DNA from: Bacillota bacterium
GTDB taxonomy: Bacteria; Bacillota; Clostridia; Christensenellales; Aristaeellaceae
Reading direction: 5' to 3'
Assembly: GCA_023416655.1 (NCBI GenBank)
Contig: JAEZHK010000069.1
Location: 1-17,750 of the forward strand
Length of the DNA stretch: 17,750 bases
Shown: positions 14,566 to 17,750 of the stretch, piece by piece
Layout: each line of letters begins with the position of its first letter
How positions within the stretch are numbered: position 1 is the stretch's first letter
Position numbers and translations under genes: made by a program
The notes under the pieces: model-generated
What the model was told of the DNA's origin: nothing
The model's input: the letters and a program-made list of their open reading frames with translations, nothing else
The model's database searches: none

Positions 14566-15663
14566 ATGAATTTCAGCGGGAACCAGCGCAGGGCCTATGT
14601 GCTGGGCGTGGTGGTGCTGGCGCTGACGGTCGTGCTGTGCGGCGCGTGGGGGATCTGGCGAAGCTCTCAGACGACGGGAGGGGCCCCGGCCGCCACCTAC
14701 ACGCCCGGGCCGGAACCGTCCGCACAGGTGGACCTGACCGCCGCGACAACGTCGCCCGCGCCCGAGGGCTCGGTGCGTACCACCGTCTACTATCAGGACA
14801 ACTACGGGTATCTGGTGCCGGTGACGCGCCTGGTTCCAGGAGAGACGGGCATCGCGAAGGCGACGCTGGGCCTCATGGTCAAGAGCGCGTACAACGACAT
14901 GGAGGCCGCAAGGATGGGCCTGAGGACCTTGATCCCGGAGGAGACATCCATTGACCTCGACATCCGCAAGGACGGCACGGCTCACATCGACATGGGCAAG
15001 CAGGTCATGAAGATGGCCGACGCCGCCCAGGAGGCCAACATGGTGGCCGCGGTGGTGCAGACGCTGACCGAGTTCCCGACGGTCAAGCAGGTCTCCTTCA
15101 CCGTCGGCGGCCAGCAGGTGGAGAAGCTCGCAAACGGCACCGCGATCGGCCAGCCCTTCGAGCGGGGTGTTTTGAACCTGGAGAGCGCGGCGGAAGGGCT
15201 GCCGGTAGACCAGGCCAAGACTGTCCAGCTCTACTTCCCCGGCGAGAACAGCGCGCTGCTCGTTCCGGTGACCCGCATGGTGTTTGGCAACAGCGACATC
15301 GAAACCGCCATGCTGGAGCTGGCCAAGGGTCCCAGCGCCCAGAGCCCGCTGGACGGCGCGCTGCCTCCGGGCTGCGGACTGATCGGCGTGAAGGTGGCGG
15401 ACGGCGTGGCCACGATCAACTTCACCAATGACTTCATCAAGATCGCGGAGAACTCGGACGGTGGCCGCGCGGCGCTTCGGGCGCTGGTCCTCACCGCCCG
15501 GCAGTTCGACGGCGTGAAGGAAGTCCGGCTGCAAGTTGAGGGACAGCCCTACGATCCCGGCCGCGAGACGCTCACCATCCCCACTTTCGTCAACGACGCC
15601 TCCACCGTCGCGGAGGAGTACATCCGCACCCAGTCGGAGGCCATTCTGGAACCGGAGGATTAA
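14566..15663 (+). CDS. gerM: GerM-like protein with two GerMN domains
   Basis: The 365-residue protein has a single N-terminal membrane segment (about 11-30) after a short positive stretch. A Pro/Thr/Ala-rich linker (31-70) leads to two GerMN (sporulation/spore germination) domains, about 73-192 and 219-345. Each domain contains the same LVPVTR strand (83-88 and 232-237), so they are internal repeats. Cys25 does not sit in a good lipobox, so a membrane anchor is more likely than a lipoprotein. In B. subtilis GerM is a cell-surface protein needed in sporulation and germination, and it lies upstream of rph as here. The ATG has GGAGGG 6 nt before it. The next gene starts 5 nt after the stop. Confidence 0.9.
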   Translation: MNFSGNQRRAYVLGVVVLALTVVLCGAWGIWRSSQTTGGAPAATYTPGPEPSAQVDLTAATTSPAPEGSVRTTVYYQDNYGYLVPVTRLVPGETGIAKATLGLMVKSAYNDMEAARMGLRTLIPEETSIDLDIRKDGTAHIDMGKQVMKMADAAQEANMVAAVVQTLTEFPTVKQVSFTVGGQQVEKLANGTAIGQPFERGVLNLESAAEGLPVDQAKTVQLYFPGENSALLVPVTRMVFGNSDIETAMLELAKGPSAQSPLDGALPPGCGLIGVKVADGVATINFTNDFIKIAENSDGGRAALRALVLTARQFDGVKEVRLQVEGQPYDPGRETLTIPTFVNDASTVAEEYIRTQSEAILEPED

Positions 15664-15668
15664 TCCTG

Positions 15669-16997
15669 ATGCGAACCAATGACCGCAAGGAAGATGCACT
15701 TCGAGCAGTAGAAATCGTCCCAGGCTTCACCCAAATGGCGGCGGGTTCGGCGCTGATCAGCTGCGGCCGAACCCGCCTGATTTGCACCGCTTCGGTGGAA
15801 GAGGGCGTGCCGCCGTTTTTAAGGGGGCGGGGCCAGGGCTGGCTGACCGCGGAGTACGCGATGCTGCCCGGCGCGACGCCCACGAGAAAGCCCCGGGACG
15901 GCGTCAAAAAGGACGGCCGATCTGTGGAGATCTCGCGCCTCATCGGCCGCACATTGCGCGCGGGCTGCGACCTGACAAGGCTGGGCGAGCGCACCGTCAC
16001 CATCGACTGCGACGTCATCCAGGCGGATGGCGGCACCCGCACCTCGGCCATCACCGGCGGCTTCGTGGCGCTGTGCCTGGCGGTCAAGAAGCTCATGGAC
16101 GAGGGGAAGCTGATGGATTCGCCCATCCGGGCGCAGGTTGCGGCGGTCAGCTGTGGCCTGGTATGCGGCGAGGCGCTGCTGGACCTGGAGTATACCGAGG
16201 ACAGCCGCGCCGAGGTGGACATGAACCTCGCGATGGCGCTGACCAAGGACGGCGTGGCCCGGTTCGTCGAGGTGCAGGGCGGCGCGGAGGGCGCGCCCTT
16301 TGACCGCGTTCAGCTGGACAAGCTGCTGACCTTGGGCGAGGCGGGCATTCGCAGGCTCGCGCAGGCGCAGCTTGAGGCGCTGGGCGACGCGGCAGAGGTC
16401 ATCGAAAAGAAGCCGAAGCTCCTCATCGCCACCGGCAACTTCGGAAAGCTCAAGGAGATGAAGCTCCTCTTGGGCGACCGCTTCGACGTCGCCTCCATGA
16501 AGGAGACGGGCTTTGACGCGGAGGTCGAGGAGACCGGCGAGACATTCGAGCAGAACGCGCTGATCAAGGCGGAGGCGCTGATGAAGCGCTCCGGCTGCGC
16601 GGCCGTCGCGGACGATTCCGGCCTCGAGGTGGACGCGCTCGGCGGCCGCCCCGGCGTTTACTCCGCCCGCTATGCCGGGGTTCATGGAGACGACGAGGCC
16701 AACAACCAGCTGCTTTTGAAGGAACTGGAGCACGTACCCGAGCCCCGGACCGCCCGCTACGTGTGTGCGATGGCGCTGGTGCGGCCGGGCAGGCCGCCGA
16801 TTGTCACCCGTGGAACCTGCGAGGGGGAAATCCTGCGCGCCTACCGGGGAGATGGCGGCTTCGGCTACGACCCGCTGTTCCTGTCCCATGACTTTGACAG
16901 GACGTTCGCAGAGGCGTCTCTTTCTGAGAAGAACGCCGTGTCCCACCGCGCCCGCGCGATACAGAAGCTTTTGAAGGAGCTGGACAGGGATGTATAG
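15669..16997 (+). CDS. Bifunctional RNase PH / XTP-dITP pyrophosphatase fusion
   Basis: One 442-residue frame contains two enzymes. Residues 1-245 are RNase PH (Rph), the phosphate-dependent 3'-5' exonuclease that trims tRNA 3' ends: GQGWLTAEYAMLPGAT (55-70), CDVIQADGGTRTSAITG (114-130), the acidic AEVDMN (181-186) and VEVQGGAEGAPF. Residues 249-442 are an RdgB/HAM1 pyrophosphatase that removes dITP and XTP from the nucleotide pool: LLIATGNFGKLKEM, ADDSGLEVDALGGRPGVYSARYAG (314-337), GGFGYDPLF and SHRARA. Both halves look full length with key motifs intact; only a linker of a few residues joins them. B. subtilis has the two as adjacent separate genes (rph-ysnA), and such fusions are known in other Bacillota. 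GGAGG lies 10 nt before the ATG, inside the end of gerM. yfcE overlaps its end by 8 nt. Confidence 0.94.
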   Translation: MRTNDRKEDALRAVEIVPGFTQMAAGSALISCGRTRLICTASVEEGVPPFLRGRGQGWLTAEYAMLPGATPTRKPRDGVKKDGRSVEISRLIGRTLRAGCDLTRLGERTVTIDCDVIQADGGTRTSAITGGFVALCLAVKKLMDEGKLMDSPIRAQVAAVSCGLVCGEALLDLEYTEDSRAEVDMNLAMALTKDGVARFVEVQGGAEGAPFDRVQLDKLLTLGEAGIRRLAQAQLEALGDAAEVIEKKPKLLIATGNFGKLKEMKLLLGDRFDVASMKETGFDAEVEETGETFEQNALIKAEALMKRSGCAAVADDSGLEVDALGGRPGVYSARYAGVHGDDEANNQLLLKELEHVPEPRTARYVCAMALVRPGRPPIVTRGTCEGEILRAYRGDGGFGYDPLFLSHDFDRTFAEASLSEKNAVSHRARAIQKLLKELDRDV

Positions 16998-17448
16998 GCT
17001 GGGCGTCGTATCGGACAGCCACGGCGACCGCGCGGCACTTGAGCTATTGTGCCCGCTCCTGAAAGGCGTGGACGCGATCGCACACCTCGGCGACGGCATG
17101 GGGGACGCGAAGCGCATCCAGGAGCGGACGGGCCTTCCGCTCTACGCCGTTTCCGGCAACTGCGACCTGACGCAGGACTTCCCCGCCGAGCGGACGGAGG
17201 TGTTCTCGGGTGTCAAGGCGCTTCTCACCCACGGGAACCACCTGAAGGTCAAGCATTCGCTCCTTCGGCTGACGCTCCGGGCGGAGGAAGTCGGGGCGGG
17301 GCTTGCGCTCTTCGGGCATACGCACGTGCCGATGGCGGAATGGTCCCGCGGCGTGCTGCTCATCAACCCCGGCGCGCTGATGAACGGGCGCTATGCCATC
17401 ATCGAATTCCGGGAAAACGGCCCCTGCCCGTTTCTTTTGAGTCTATGA
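16990..17448 (+). CDS. YfcE/YsnB-type metallophosphoesterase
   Basis: The 152-residue calcineurin-like phosphoesterase has all the metal-binding motifs in order: SDSHGD (Asp9, His11), HLGD (Asp35), GNCD (Asn57), THGN (His81) and GHTH (His110, His112). Family members are Mn2+-dependent phosphodiesterases acting on small substrates; the physiological substrate is not known. The length is normal for the YfcE/MJ0936 group. The ATG lies inside the last codons of the rph-rdgB fusion (8-nt overlap), so translation is coupled. This is the last gene of the gerM operon, equivalent to ysnB in B. subtilis. A weak terminator-like hairpin (AAACGG/CCGTTT, 17415-17433, followed by CTTTT) lies in its final codons. 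Confidence 0.93.
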   Translation: MYRLGVVSDSHGDRAALELLCPLLKGVDAIAHLGDGMGDAKRIQERTGLPLYAVSGNCDLTQDFPAERTEVFSGVKALLTHGNHLKVKHSLLRLTLRAEEVGAGLALFGHTHVPMAEWSRGVLLINPGALMNGRYAIIEFRENGPCPFLLSL

Positions 17449-17546
17449 GGGGACAAACGCCGGTTTTCGTTTCCGGCTGATGAGTACTTTCCCGGACGTT
17501 GCCCTCGTATGCCTGTCAACAAGATGGTAGAAATTTTGTTAAGCTA

Positions 17547-17575
17547 TGGACAACGCGCGCCCGGTGTGATATAAT
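17547..17575 (+). promoter_or_regulatory. Promoter of the tRNA cluster
   Basis: TGGACA (17547-17552) and TATAAT (17570-17575) are 17 bp apart, with TGA directly before the -10 making it extended. Transcription would start near 17582, about 45 nt before tRNA-Arg. Confidence 0.8.
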
Positions 17576-17625
17576 CATGAATCGTCAGCGGGAATAAAGC
17601 GGCCTGTGCCTTCGAGCGATTGCAT

Positions 17626-17702
<77 letters not shown>

Positions 17703-17725
17703 TTTTCCGGCAGGGACGATATGTG

Positions 17726-17750
17726 GTGGGCGTAGTTCAGCGGTTAGAGC
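17726..17750 (+). tRNA. Second tRNA, 5' part only (cut by window end)
   Basis: The last 25 bases show a 7-nt acceptor strand GTGGGCG, TA, and a D arm GTTCAGCGGTTAGAGC, the standard tRNA 5' half. The anticodon is outside the window, so the amino acid is not known. It is 23 nt after tRNA-Arg and probably in the same transcript. Confidence 0.85.

Noticed and set aside
14452..15699. Long minus-strand open frame opposite gerM
   Set aside because: Its composition is a His/Arg/Gly-rich shadow; gerM has clear domains, a ribosome binding site and conserved context.

Overview
The window looks like chromosomal housekeeping DNA from a GC-rich member of the Bacillota, probably a clostridial lineage; I cannot name a genus. 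The basis is RNase J, strong AGGAGG-type ribosome binding sites, an L27 with a cleavable N-terminal extension next to its Prp protease, an RqcH/NFACT protein, and a gerM-rph-rdgB-yfcE gene order that matches gerM-rph-ysnA-ysnB of Bacillus subtilis. Genes are tightly packed and third codon positions are strongly GC. I see no prophage, insertion sequence or CRISPR array.

Layout. Positions 1-5244 are read on the minus strand: RNase J (3' end outside the window), thioredoxin, the hisS-aspS operon (transcribed hisS first), and a small heat-shock protein. A divergent intergenic region at 5245-5414 separates hsp20 from a plus-strand block: AlaX-type alanyl-tRNA editing protein, MATE exporter, a structured RNA element, a HAD hydrolase, then the L21 operon rplU-prp-rpmA with its own consensus promoter and an L21 leader. 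A bidirectional terminator at 10043-10074 ends that block. The minus strand then carries an ABC half-transporter (with a possible upstream small ORF), a DUF454/YbaN membrane protein and rqcH. rqcH is preceded by a second copy of the structured RNA. From 14566 the plus strand carries gerM, a fused RNase PH/RdgB gene, a YfcE-type phosphoesterase, tRNA-Arg(TCT) and the start of another tRNA.

Main theme: translation and its quality control. The window holds two aminoacyl-tRNA synthetases, a mischarged-tRNA editing enzyme, ribosomal proteins and their protease, the RqcH rescue factor, tRNA-processing RNase PH, RNase J and tRNAs.

Most interesting observation: two copies of a roughly 170-nt element, at 8087-8258 (+) and 14256-14422 (-). 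They share four hairpins in the same order. Their stem sequences differ by compensatory changes, while loops and linkers are partly identical. Each lies just downstream of a TATAAT box and exactly 59 nt upstream of a start codon (HAD hydrolase and rqcH). This is the signature of a conserved structured RNA, which I do not recognise as a classical riboswitch. Secondary points are promoter-then-terminator leaders in front of hisS and rnj, a 46-codon ORF overlapping the ABC transporter start, and a degenerate repeat around a palindrome after rqcH.
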